In this document: positions 1 to 8,051 of the stretch, one piece after another | How the letters are laid out: each line of letters opens with the position of its first letter | How positions within the stretch are numbered: position 1 is the first letter of the stretch | Assembly: GCA_019694755.1 (NCBI GenBank) | Contig: JAIBBI010000013.1 | Coordinates: 1 to 64,000, forward strand | Reading direction: 5' to 3' | Origin: Gemmataceae bacterium | Lineage (GTDB): Bacteria; Planctomycetota; Planctomycetia; Gemmatales; Gemmataceae | Length of the DNA stretch: 64,000 bases | Program-made: the position numbers and the translations under genes | Notes under the pieces: model-generated | Told to the model about the DNA's origin: nothing | The model's database searches: none | The model's input: only the letters and a program-made list of their open reading frames with translations

Positions 1-650
1 GCCGAGCAATGCATGGAAAGCACGCCCCGCTTCGGCATCAGGTAGTTCATGATCGTGAAGACGCCCTTCTTCATCTCGCCGGCATACTCCGTGCCGAGGA
101 TGACCATCTCGCCGTCTTCGAACGATACATCAATGCTTGTCTTTGAGGTCATGCCCTCGGACCGGCTGTTGGCGGGAAACTGCCCCGCGTTGTAGACGAC
201 GAAGTCCGGCCGACCGAAGCTCGCCAACTCTTCCTTCGTCGGCCGGATGAGCATAGTGTGCATGAATAGGGCGTGGTAAGGCCGGGCACATATGATCCGC
301 ACCTTCAACCGGTAACGCGGGTCCCAGCCGGCAAACGCATCGATGCAATACAGCAAGGACCGGGTGTTGAGGAAATCCTTGGCCCGCTCGCGGTTGATCT
401 CGAACCCGCGGTTGTCCATCCCGATATTGACGTTGCCCCACCAGATGTCTTTTTCGGACGCGGCGTTGCGGACGATCCGCTTGTCCTTGGGGCTCCGCCC
501 GGTCTTGGCGCCGGAATAGGCCACGAGCGCGCCCGACAGGGCCAGCCGGCCGCCGTCAAATCGCAGGGCGTCTTCGTACAACGCCGCTGGCGTGGGGTTC
601 CGACGAACGTCTTCCACCGCGATTCCGGACTCGTTCAGCGAGAATTTCAC
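1..650 (-). CDS. pckA: Phosphoenolpyruvate carboxykinase (ATP), N-terminal part
   Basis: The gene runs off the left edge, so only about the first 216 residues are present; the family is usually about 530 residues long. The enzyme converts oxaloacetate and ATP to phosphoenolpyruvate in gluconeogenesis. The translated minus strand shows the family's conserved stretches: GALVAYSGAKTGRSPKDK, then FAGWDPRYRLKVRII, MLIRPTKEEL, and GTEYAGEMKKGVFT followed by NYLMPKRGVLSMHCSA at the edge. The P-loop and metal-binding residues lie beyond the window. I chose a GTG start at 650-648 (VKFSLNESGIAVEDV) because a GGAGG lies 8 bases upstream and an in-frame stop lies shortly before it; no ATG is available. 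It follows the LOG gene on the same strand with a 146-base gap, so it may have its own promoter. Confidence 0.93.
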   Translation of the reverse strand, partial: MKFSLNESGIAVEDVRRNPTPAALYEDALRFDGGRLALSGALVAYSGAKTGRSPKDKRIVRNAASEKDIWWGNVNIGMDNRGFEINRERAKDFLNTRSLLYCIDAFAGWDPRYRLKVRIICARPYHALFMHTMLIRPTKEELASFGRPDFVVYNAGQFPANSRSEGMTSKTSIDVSFEDGEMVILGTEYAGEMKKGVFTIMNYLMPKRGVLSMHCS

Positions 651-796
651 GACGAAGGCCTCCGGGAAAATGCCAGGAGGGAGGATGACCCAACCCGTAC
701 TGTCAGACTACAAAACCGGGCAGATTATTAAACTGCCAGCCGGCCGGGGGGCGAACCCCTGCGGCCCGGACCACCCGAACTCTGTCCCCCGGGGCC

Positions 797-1519
797 TTAC
801 TTGTGTTTCTGCACCCACCCGGCGTGGTGCGGGCGGAGGATCGCCATTGTTTCCTCGGCCGAGCCAACGCAGGTCGGGATCTTCAAGTCGTCCGGGCTGG
901 CCAGCTCGAACCCGGGAATCAGCATGTGCTTCCGGCTCCACGCTACCAGTTCCTCCCACATTTTGCCGACGACGATCAACGGCGTGTCGTACAGCTTCCG
1001 TACCTGCAAGAGCTGCCAGATCATGGACAATTCCAGCAACGATCCGATCCCCCCGGGCACGACCACGAATGCGTCGGACACGAGCACAAAATGGTGCAGC
1101 CGGGAGAAAAACGTGCGGTGCGTGATCGAATGACCGACGAACGGATTCACGTTCTGTTCGAACGGCAGGTCGACGCGGATACCGGTGGATCGCTTGAGCG
1201 CTTCGGGCCCGGCCATGGCCGCGCCCTCGTTCGCGGCCTGCATCAGGCCCGGGCCGCCACCTGTGACGATGGCCGCCCCCATACCGGCCAGGTCCCGGGA
1301 CATGTCGCGAACGGCATCGTAAACCCAGTTGCCCGGCCCGATCCTCGCCGAACCGAAGATTGTCACGCGGTAAACTTCGCGATTCGTTGGGCGGAGCCGG
1401 GTCAGGTTGTTCACGACCTCCCAGAGTCCGAGGATCGACTGACTGATCACGTCGACGGCCGCCCGCTCGTCGCCGATCGAGACTGTGTCCGCGCCCGAAG
1501 TCGCATCGTCACTTGTCAT
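797..1519 (-). CDS. LOG-family protein (TIGR00730), probable nucleotide 5'-monophosphate phosphoribohydrolase
   Basis: This 240-residue Rossmann-like protein belongs to the LOG family, whose characterised members release the base from cytokinin riboside 5'-monophosphates or other nucleoside monophosphates. It has the phosphate-binding GGGPGLMQAANEGA at about residues 87-100 and the family signature PGGxGTxxE as PGGIGSLLE at about 155-163, a conservative T-to-S change. I chose the ATG at 1519 rather than the upstream ATG at 1537 because AAGGA sits 6 bases before it. The start overlaps the last codons of the RND pump gene by 11 bases, so translation is probably coupled. The true substrate in bacteria without cytokinin signalling cannot be read from the sequence; a role in nucleotide clean-up is an inference. 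Confidence 0.88.
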   Translation of the reverse strand: MTSDDATSGADTVSIGDERAAVDVISQSILGLWEVVNNLTRLRPTNREVYRVTIFGSARIGPGNWVYDAVRDMSRDLAGMGAAIVTGGGPGLMQAANEGAAMAGPEALKRSTGIRVDLPFEQNVNPFVGHSITHRTFFSRLHHFVLVSDAFVVVPGGIGSLLELSMIWQLLQVRKLYDTPLIVVGKMWEELVAWSRKHMLIPGFELASPDDLKIPTCVGSAEETMAILRPHHAGWVQKHK

Positions 1520-4500
1520 GTGCGTCCTTCCCTTCATCCGGCTTGTGCACTTCCGCGACCACAGGCCTGGCGATGCGGGCGACGGCGTAGTAGAAGACGG
1601 GCGTCAGGAAGATGCCGAAGCCCGTGACGCCGAGCATACCGCTGAATACCGCCGTGCCCAGCGTCCGCCGCATCTCGGCACCCGCCCCGTGGGCGATGAC
1701 CAGCGGCACCACGCCGAGGATAAAAGCCAGAGAGGTCATGATGATCGGCCGGAGGCGCTGCGTGCTCGCGGTCACCGCGGCCTCGAACGCGGGCATCCCC
1801 TCCTTCTGCCGCTCGCGGGCGAATTCAACGACCAGAATGGCGTTCTTGCACGCGAGGCCGACGAGCACGACAAATCCGATCTGGACGAAGATGTTCATGT
1901 CCATCTTCGCGATCATGATGCCGACAACCGAGCAGAGCACGCACATCGGCACCACGAGAATCACCGCCAGAGGCAGCGACCAGCTTTCGTATTGGGCCGC
2001 GAGCACGAGAAACACGAGCGACACGGCTCCGACAAATGCGAACACCGCCGTGTTGCCGGCAATGATCTGCAGGTAGGTCAGCTCGGTCCATTCCGTCGTC
2101 ATGCCGGCCGGGAGCTTTTCGGCGAGATCGTCCATCACGCGGATGACAGTACCGGTGCTGACGCCGGGCATGCTGCCGCCATTGATGGGGGCAGCCGGGA
2201 ACATGTTGTACCGGGTCACCGTCACCGGCCCGGCATTATCGCGGACTTCGGCCAGCGTACCCAGCGGCACCATGTCGCCACGGTTGTTGCGGACCTTTAG
2301 CGTGCGGATGGTCGCGGCGTCGGCCCGGAATTTCTGGTCGGCCTGGATATTCACCTGCCAGTTGCGACCGAAGTCGTTGAAGTCGTTGACGTACAGGCCG
2401 CCCATGTAAATCTGCAGTGTGTCGAACACCGTCGAGAGCGGAACGCCCAGAGTCTTGCATTTGGTCCTGTCGATGTCGACGAAGAGTTGCGGCGTGTTCG
2501 CCCGAAACCCGTTGAACAGCCCGACCAGCCCCGGCTGCTTGTTGCCCTGGTCCGCGAGTTCGTCGGCCTGCCCGGCGAGCATGGCCATGCCAAGGCTGCC
2601 GCGATCCTGCACCATGAGCTTGAAGCCGCCGGCGTTGCCCAGGCCGTCGACCGCCGGCGCGCCGAAGATCGACACCAGCGCTTCGGGGATCTCCTTGATG
2701 ACCCGACCGCGGATGGCCGCACCGATGGCGTCGGCCGAGAGGTGATGGCCCCGCCGGTCCTCAAACGGCTTGAGCACGATGTACCCGCCGCCGAAGTTGG
2801 AGCTGAACGCGTTGAGCACGAACGACTGCCCGGCATTCGTAATCACGTGGCCGACGCCTTCGGTCTCGAGCACGATCTTCTCGAGTTGCTTCTGGACGGC
2901 AATCGTCCGCTCGAGCGATGCCGAGTCGGGCAACTGGACGTTAAAGACCAGATAGCCCTTGTCCTGGCTCGGAATGAAGCCGGTCGGCAGCCGGGTGAAG
3001 CCGACGTAAGTCAGCACCAGAAGGCCGCAGTAGACGAATCCGACGATCACGAACACACGCAATAACTTACCAATGGTCCAGCCGTACGCGGCCGTCGCGG
3101 CCTCGAAGAACTTGTTGAATCCGCGGAACAGGATGCCGAGCAAGTGATTGAGGGGCGGGGCGATGAACCAGCCGGCCACCCCTCCGACCACGCCCAGCCC
3201 GGCCCGGACTCCCCAGATCGCGTTGTCGCCGCCCAGTCGCCCCGCAAGGAGCGGCTCCAGAAAATGCACCGCGAGGAATCCGAAGAGCAACACGACGCCC
3301 CAGCGCGGCAGCGCCTCACCGTGGTGTTCCTGACCCGGCGTGCGATGGCCGAACACCGACGACGCGCGGGCCGGCGTCATGGTCATGGCGTTGGTCGCCG
3401 ACAGCACCATCGATGCCGCGATGACCAGGGCGAACTGCTTGTAGAACTGTCCCGTGATTCCGGGGATCATGGCGCTGGGGAGAAACACCGAGCAGAGCAC
3501 GAGCGTCACGCCGATGATCGGCCCCGTGATCTCGCCCATCGCCCGAATCGTGGCTTCGCGGACCGCGTACCCCTTGTTGAGCCAGACCTCGATGTTCTCG
3601 ATAACCATGATGGCGTCGTCGACGACGATGCCGATGGCCAGCACCAATCCGAAAAGCGTCAGGTTGTTCAGCGTGAAGCCGAGCAAGTACATGATGCCCA
3701 TCGTGCCGATCAGCGAGACGCCGACGTCGATGAGGGGCAGAATCGTCGCCCGCCAGTCCTGAAGAAACAGCAGCACGACGAGCGTCACCAGGATGACGGC
3801 ATCGCGAAGCGTCTTGATCACCTCATGCACGGACTCTTCGATGAACGGCGTCGTATCGTAGACGATGGCGTACTGCAGGCCCTGCTTCCAGGTCTTGGCC
3901 GTCGCGAGGTCCTTCATTTTCTTCTTGACTCGCTCAGCGGTTTCGAGCGCGTTGGTGCCCGGAAGCTGAAAGATCGCGATGCCGACCGTGGGCTTGCCGT
4001 CAAGTGTCGCGCTCTGGTCGAGCGATTTGGATCCGAGTTCGACCCGGCCGACGTCGCGCAGTCGGACGACGGCCGTATCCGGTTCGCCGCCTTCGCCCGG
4101 CTTGCCGGCCCGGACGATGATGTCGGAGAATTGCTGCGGGTCGGTGAGCCGTCCGAGCGCGGTCATAGTGAGCTGCGATTGCTGCCCGGACGGGACGGGC
4201 GGACGCCCGATCGCTCCGGCGGCCACCTGCACGTTCTGCTCCTTCAGCGCGCTTGACACGTCGCCGGCCGTCAGGCCGCGGGTGGCCAGAAGATCCGGGT
4301 CGAGCCAGATCCGCATCGAATAATCCTGCTGCCCGAGAAACGACACGTCGCCCACGCCTTCGAGGCGGGCCAGCTCGTCCTTCACCTGGATCGTCGCATA
4401 GTTCGAGAGGAAAAGCTGGTCGTAGTACGGTTTCTTCGTTTCCGGATTCTCGTCGGAAAACAGGTTGACCACGAGCAGAATGTTCGGCGACTTCTTCTTG

Positions 4501-4889
4501 GTCGTCACGCCGGTCGCCTGCACGGCCGACGGCAGGCTCGGCATCGCGATGGCCACCCGGTTCTGCACCAGTACCTGGGCCATGTCGAGGTTCGTGCCGA
4601 GCTTGAAAGTCACGTTGAGCGTGTAGCTACCGTCGTTGCTGCTCTGCGACGACATGTACAGCATGTTTTCGACGCCGTTCACCTGTTGCTCGATCGGCGC
4701 GGCTACCGTGTCGGCCACCACTGTCGCGTCCGCCCCGGGATAGGTACACGTCACGGAGACCGTCGGCGGAGTGATCTCGGGGTACTGCGCGATCGGCAGC
4801 ACGAAGTAAGCGACCAGGCCACCGAACACGATGACGATGGAGATCACCCAGGCGAAGACCGGCCGGTCGATAAAGAATCGGGCTAACAT
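1509..4889 (-). CDS. RND-family multidrug efflux pump, inner-membrane permease (HAE1 type)
   Basis: This 1,126-residue proton-driven exporter resembles AcrB/MexB. The N-terminus (MLARFFIDRPVFAWVISIVI) is typical, with TM1 at about residues 10-28. The porter domains follow, then the TM4 proton-relay pair VVDDAI with aspartates at about 424-425. The second half repeats the architecture (TM8-12 with AAQYESWSLPLAVILVVP). The family is usually about 1,040-1,050 residues. The surplus is mostly an insertion at about 515-590, between the two halves, with two extra hydrophobic stretches. The ATG at 4889 has GGAG 7 bases upstream. It follows the adaptor gene and overlaps the LOG gene. No TolC-type outer-membrane partner is encoded in the window, so one must be supplied elsewhere. 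Confidence 0.96.
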   Translation of the reverse strand: MLARFFIDRPVFAWVISIVIVFGGLVAYFVLPIAQYPEITPPTVSVTCTYPGADATVVADTVAAPIEQQVNGVENMLYMSSQSSNDGSYTLNVTFKLGTNLDMAQVLVQNRVAIAMPSLPSAVQATGVTTKKKSPNILLVVNLFSDENPETKKPYYDQLFLSNYATIQVKDELARLEGVGDVSFLGQQDYSMRIWLDPDLLATRGLTAGDVSSALKEQNVQVAAGAIGRPPVPSGQQSQLTMTALGRLTDPQQFSDIIVRAGKPGEGGEPDTAVVRLRDVGRVELGSKSLDQSATLDGKPTVGIAIFQLPGTNALETAERVKKKMKDLATAKTWKQGLQYAIVYDTTPFIEESVHEVIKTLRDAVILVTLVVLLFLQDWRATILPLIDVGVSLIGTMGIMYLLGFTLNNLTLFGLVLAIGIVVDDAIMVIENIEVWLNKGYAVREATIRAMGEITGPIIGVTLVLCSVFLPSAMIPGITGQFYKQFALVIAASMVLSATNAMTMTPARASSVFGHRTPGQEHHGEALPRWGVVLLFGFLAVHFLEPLLAGRLGGDNAIWGVRAGLGVVGGVAGWFIAPPLNHLLGILFRGFNKFFEAATAAYGWTIGKLLRVFVIVGFVYCGLLVLTYVGFTRLPTGFIPSQDKGYLVFNVQLPDSASLERTIAVQKQLEKIVLETEGVGHVITNAGQSFVLNAFSSNFGGGYIVLKPFEDRRGHHLSADAIGAAIRGRVIKEIPEALVSIFGAPAVDGLGNAGGFKLMVQDRGSLGMAMLAGQADELADQGNKQPGLVGLFNGFRANTPQLFVDIDRTKCKTLGVPLSTVFDTLQIYMGGLYVNDFNDFGRNWQVNIQADQKFRADAATIRTLKVRNNRGDMVPLGTLAEVRDNAGPVTVTRYNMFPAAPINGGSMPGVSTGTVIRVMDDLAEKLPAGMTTEWTELTYLQIIAGNTAVFAFVGAVSLVFLVLAAQYESWSLPLAVILVVPMCVLCSVVGIMIAKMDMNIFVQIGFVVLVGLACKNAILVVEFARERQKEGMPAFEAAVTASTQRLRPIIMTSLAFILGVVPLVIAHGAGAEMRRTLGTAVFSGMLGVTGFGIFLTPVFYYAVARIARPVVAEVHKPDEGKDAHDK

Positions 4890-6073
4890 GGATGCTCCGG
4901 AATGAGGGGGCGGGCGGTGGCGCGGCCGGCTACTTCATTTCGCCCGTTTTGGGAATCACAGTAAGGCCCCGGGCGGACCCGCTGAAGTCCGGTGACGATC
5001 ACCTTGTCCCCCGCACTCAGGCCCGACTCGACCACCCGGAACCCGTCGTGCGACTGGCCCAGACTCACCGGGCGGAACACCACCTCGTTCTTGTCGTTGA
5101 CGATCAGCACGTACTTCTGGCCCTGATCCGAGGCGACGGCTCGCTCGCTGATCAGAAGGGCCTTGTGCGGCGCGCCGAGCGGCAGCCGGACGTGGACAAA
5201 CAGCCCGGCCGACAGCACCCGGTCGCCATTCGAGTCCGCCGGGTTCGCAAACATGCCCCGGCACTTTATCGATCCGGTGGAGGAATCCACCTTGTTGTCC
5301 ACGAAATTGATCGTGCCGCGGTATGGGAATCCGGGATCGTTCGCGAGACCGATCTCGACGGGCACGTCATCGTTCTTTCGCGCGGACTTAAACGTGCCTT
5401 CGCGAATCCGTTTCTGAATCTCCAGAATCCTTCGCTCATCGACATCGAAGTAGACGTACATCGGGTCCTGCGAAACGATCGTTGTCAGCAGCGTCGAGGT
5501 GGTGATGAGGTTACCGACGGTGGCGTAGATCCGGCTGACCCGGCCGTCCTGCTCGGCAACCACCTTGCTGTAATCCACATCGAGTTTCTTGGCCGCGACA
5601 GTCGCCTCGGCCGCCTTGACGGCTGCGTCGGCCTCCAGCTTATCGGCGACGTACTTGTCGTATTCCTGCGCGCTGATCACGCCGGGCTGTTTGCGCTGGT
5701 CTTCGGCCCGCTTGAGGTCGTTTAATGTTCGCGTGGCGCGGGCCTTGGCGAGTTCGAGTTGGCTCGTGGCCACGTTGTAGTCCGCGATGAATGGCCGGGG
5801 GTCGATGACGAACAGCACATCACCCTTTTTGACCTCCTTGCCCTCGGCGAACTTGATTTCGACGATGTGGCCTGTGACTTTGGCCTGAACCTTTTGCAAT
5901 TGCGGGGCTTCGGTCCGCCCGGTGAACTCGGCAAAGTCGGTCACCGATTTTTCGACGGGGGTGGCCACCACCACTTCGGTCGGAACAGCTTTCGCGCTTT
6001 TGCCTTCGGGTCCGGAGTTACTGCAGCCGGCAACGAACATCAAAGCAGCGATTGCCGCAAGTCGGCGGGACAT
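4883..6073 (-). CDS. RND efflux periplasmic adaptor (MFP/HlyD family), lipoprotein, 3' end probably frameshifted
   Basis: This is the AcrA/MexA-type adaptor that couples the downstream RND pump to an outer-membrane channel. Starting at the ATG at 6073 (GGGGAA just upstream), residues 1-17 are a lipoprotein signal with lipobox VAGC and Cys17. A lipoyl-like half, a coiled-coil hairpin (about residues 85-165, rich in E/K/A) and beta-barrel segments follow. The last residues of this frame (PYCDSQNGRNEV and on to 4883) do not look like the family. One frame over, the DNA encodes LTVIPKTGEMK and then a stop at 4930, which is a normal adaptor ending after RVRPG. One extra C near 4965-4966 would explain this. 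As written, the gene overlaps the pump start by 7 bases. Confidence 0.92.
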   Translation of the reverse strand: MSRRLAAIAALMFVAGCSNSGPEGKSAKAVPTEVVVATPVEKSVTDFAEFTGRTEAPQLQKVQAKVTGHIVEIKFAEGKEVKKGDVLFVIDPRPFIADYNVATSQLELAKARATRTLNDLKRAEDQRKQPGVISAQEYDKYVADKLEADAAVKAAEATVAAKKLDVDYSKVVAEQDGRVSRIYATVGNLITTSTLLTTIVSQDPMYVYFDVDERRILEIQKRIREGTFKSARKNDDVPVEIGLANDPGFPYRGTINFVDNKVDSSTGSIKCRGMFANPADSNGDRVLSAGLFVHVRLPLGAPHKALLISERAVASDQGQKYVLIVNDKNEVVFRPVSLGQSHDGFRVVESGLSAGDKVIVTGLQRVRPGPYCDSQNGRNEVAGRATARPLIPEHPC

Positions 6074-6101
6074 GGCAGTTCCCCGTAGTCGTGGACTGGA
6101 C

Positions 6102-7289
6102 CTAGTCTGTGTTACCGACCCCTGTCGCACCTTCAAGCGGACGGCAGATCAGTGCCGTGGGCTTCCCCAAAACCGGCGTTAACATGACGTAGCGATAGGC
6201 CGGCCCCTGCAACTTGAGATGTCGCGTCAGCGTTACTACGTCGACCGCGCTGCCACGCTTGATGATGGTCACTCGGCCGACGCCGACCGACCGCAAGTAC
6301 TCCCGCAACCGGCCCAGATGGAAAGGCAGCGACGCCTCGATCGCATACCCTCGGGCGAACGGCGTTGCGACGGCATGATCCGCGGTCAGGAACGCCGTCG
6401 ACGAATCCAGCGGGCCGGCGTCGATCCGCTCTGCCAGATCGGTCACCAAACCGGCCCGGGTAACGGCCGGGTCGGGATCGTACAGATACGCCCGCGCCGG
6501 CCCGGCCGGCCGTAGAGGCGCAGGCACGTCGGCCGCAAGAGTTGCCTGGGCCGGCAACAGGGTGGCTCGGCGGCGTGCCCCGCGGAGGCCGCCCATCCAT
6601 GCCGTGCATTCTTTGAGTTCGCCGGCCAGCGACACGAATTCGATCCCGGCATCCAGTGAATCAAGTTCGGCCCACGGCGTTGCCGGCGCGAGTTTGACCA
6701 CGGAACCCGGGTAACGCCACTGACTGAGCAGGCTGAGTGGCGGTTCCAGGTCGATGAGCCGGGCACTGCGTCGGCCGGTCGCCCGCCGATCCGGGTCGAA
6801 CACCAGCACGTCGCCGGCCGGCATCGACATCTCCCGCAAATCACCGTGCAACCATGTCACATTGTCGAGATGTCCGGATACCCGGACATTTTCCCGCGCG
6901 ATCGCCAGCCGCAGGGGATCGGCATCAATAGCGACCACCGGGCCTCGGGCCGCCAATGCCTGCGTATCGCCACCGATGCCGCAGCACGCCTCGACGACCT
7001 TGCCGACCAATCGCGAAGCGCGATACCGCGCGACTTCCGCGCAAGTGGCTTGCTCGTAACCCTCGCGGGTAAAGTACATGGCGGCCGCGAGCGGAAATTT
7101 CTCACGTGCCCGCAGTCGGAGCATGGCCTGCTCCAACGCGACGCGGGACAGGTCGGGATCGAATCGGCGAGTCAGCGACCGGTGATGCCGGAGGTAGGTC
7201 GCCTCCGTCGGTGCTAGCGCGTCGGCCGCGGCGAGCGCGACCTGCCCCGCAGGCGACAGCAACTGTTCAAATTGCTCCAGCGACATCAT
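6102..7289 (-). CDS. Class I SAM-dependent methyltransferase with THUMP-like C-terminal domain
   Basis: This cytoplasmic protein of 395 residues has a Rossmann methyltransferase core with the SAM-binding motif VVEACCGIGGDTQAL at about residues 97-111 and an acidic motif II (AIDADPLRLAIARENV). The post-motif is VLVFDPDRR, where many RNA and DNA methyltransferases have DPPY. The C-terminal third (about 285-385, ending LKLQGPAYRYVML and ICRPLEG) matches the THUMP-like domain that accompanies this methyltransferase type in many bacteria. The target is unknown; an RNA substrate is a family-based guess. The start is MMSLEQF at 7289, and the second Met is an equally possible start. It lies between the response regulator (84-base gap) and the efflux adaptor, same strand, with no obvious functional link. 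Confidence 0.85.
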   Translation of the reverse strand: MMSLEQFEQLLSPAGQVALAAADALAPTEATYLRHHRSLTRRFDPDLSRVALEQAMLRLRAREKFPLAAAMYFTREGYEQATCAEVARYRASRLVGKVVEACCGIGGDTQALAARGPVVAIDADPLRLAIARENVRVSGHLDNVTWLHGDLREMSMPAGDVLVFDPDRRATGRRSARLIDLEPPLSLLSQWRYPGSVVKLAPATPWAELDSLDAGIEFVSLAGELKECTAWMGGLRGARRRATLLPAQATLAADVPAPLRPAGPARAYLYDPDPAVTRAGLVTDLAERIDAGPLDSSTAFLTADHAVATPFARGYAIEASLPFHLGRLREYLRSVGVGRVTIIKRGSAVDVVTLTRHLKLQGPAYRYVMLTPVLGKPTALICRPLEGATGVGNTD

Positions 7290-7373
7290 CCGGGAGGTGT
7301 ATCGCCGGATGCGACATCAGTAAATGGCGGCACGCGCCTGCCCCCAGCCCCGGCCGGGCCCGCCGTAATCGGC

Positions 7374-8051
7374 TCAGCTATTCTCCAGCAACCACTGCGC
7401 TGCAAATCGATTCAATTCCGCGCCGCTGGGAAGTCCGAGTTTGGCGCGAATCCGGTCGCGGTATGTCGAAATCGTCTTGGGGCTGAGGTGCATCCTCCTG
7501 GCGATTTCGGCCCGCGTGTGCCCCCGGCCGATGAGCCGCAGTACTTCCAGTTCGCGATCCGAGAGATCGGCTACGATCGACCGCCGGGCCCCGCTGCTGT
7601 CCTGAGTCAGACCCTTGATCAGGCGGTTGCTGAACTCCTGGCTCAGATAGAGCTTGCCGGACAGGACCTCCCGCAGGGCGTCGACAATCCGGTCGGTCGC
7701 ATGCTCCTTCGTGATATAGCCCGAGGCACCCGCCCGCACGGCCCGCTCGGCGAAGTCGCCCTCGCTCTGCATGGACCAGACCAGCGTCCGGACTTTTGAA
7801 AATTGATCCTTGATGCGCTTGATGAGGTTGATGCCGTCGCCCGACTTCAGGCCGAGGTCGATAATGACCACGTCCGGCTTCAGCGTGCGGGTGAGTCTTA
7901 TGGCCTCCGCCTCGTCCTCGGCCTCGCCGCAGACGACGAGGTCCGGAGTGGTCGCGATTCGAATAGTCAACGCTTCGCGGACGGCCGGGTGGTCATCGAC
8001 GATGAGTATCCGTGCCGCCGACGGCGGCAACGGTTTAGGCGGGCGGGCCAT
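7374..8051 (-). CDS. NarL/FixJ-family response regulator (receiver plus LuxR-type HTH)
   Basis: A DNA-binding response regulator of 225 residues. The receiver domain (about residues 14-130) has the acidic pair at 19-20 (IVDDHP), the phospho-acceptor Asp65 (VVIIDLGLKSGD) and the conserved Lys in GYITKEH. The LuxR/GerE-type helix-turn-helix covers about 158-220 (LSDRELEVLRLIGRGHTRAEIA and KTISTYRDRIRAKLG). The start codon overlaps the last 17 bases of the histidine kinase gene, with AGGGA 9 bases upstream, so the two are co-translated and very probably partners. Target genes are not identifiable from the sequence. Confidence 0.95.
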   Translation of the reverse strand: MARPPKPLPPSAARILIVDDHPAVREALTIRIATTPDLVVCGEAEDEAEAIRLTRTLKPDVVIIDLGLKSGDGINLIKRIKDQFSKVRTLVWSMQSEGDFAERAVRAGASGYITKEHATDRIVDALREVLSGKLYLSQEFSNRLIKGLTQDSSGARRSIVADLSDRELEVLRLIGRGHTRAEIARRMHLSPKTISTYRDRIRAKLGLPSGAELNRFAAQWLLENS

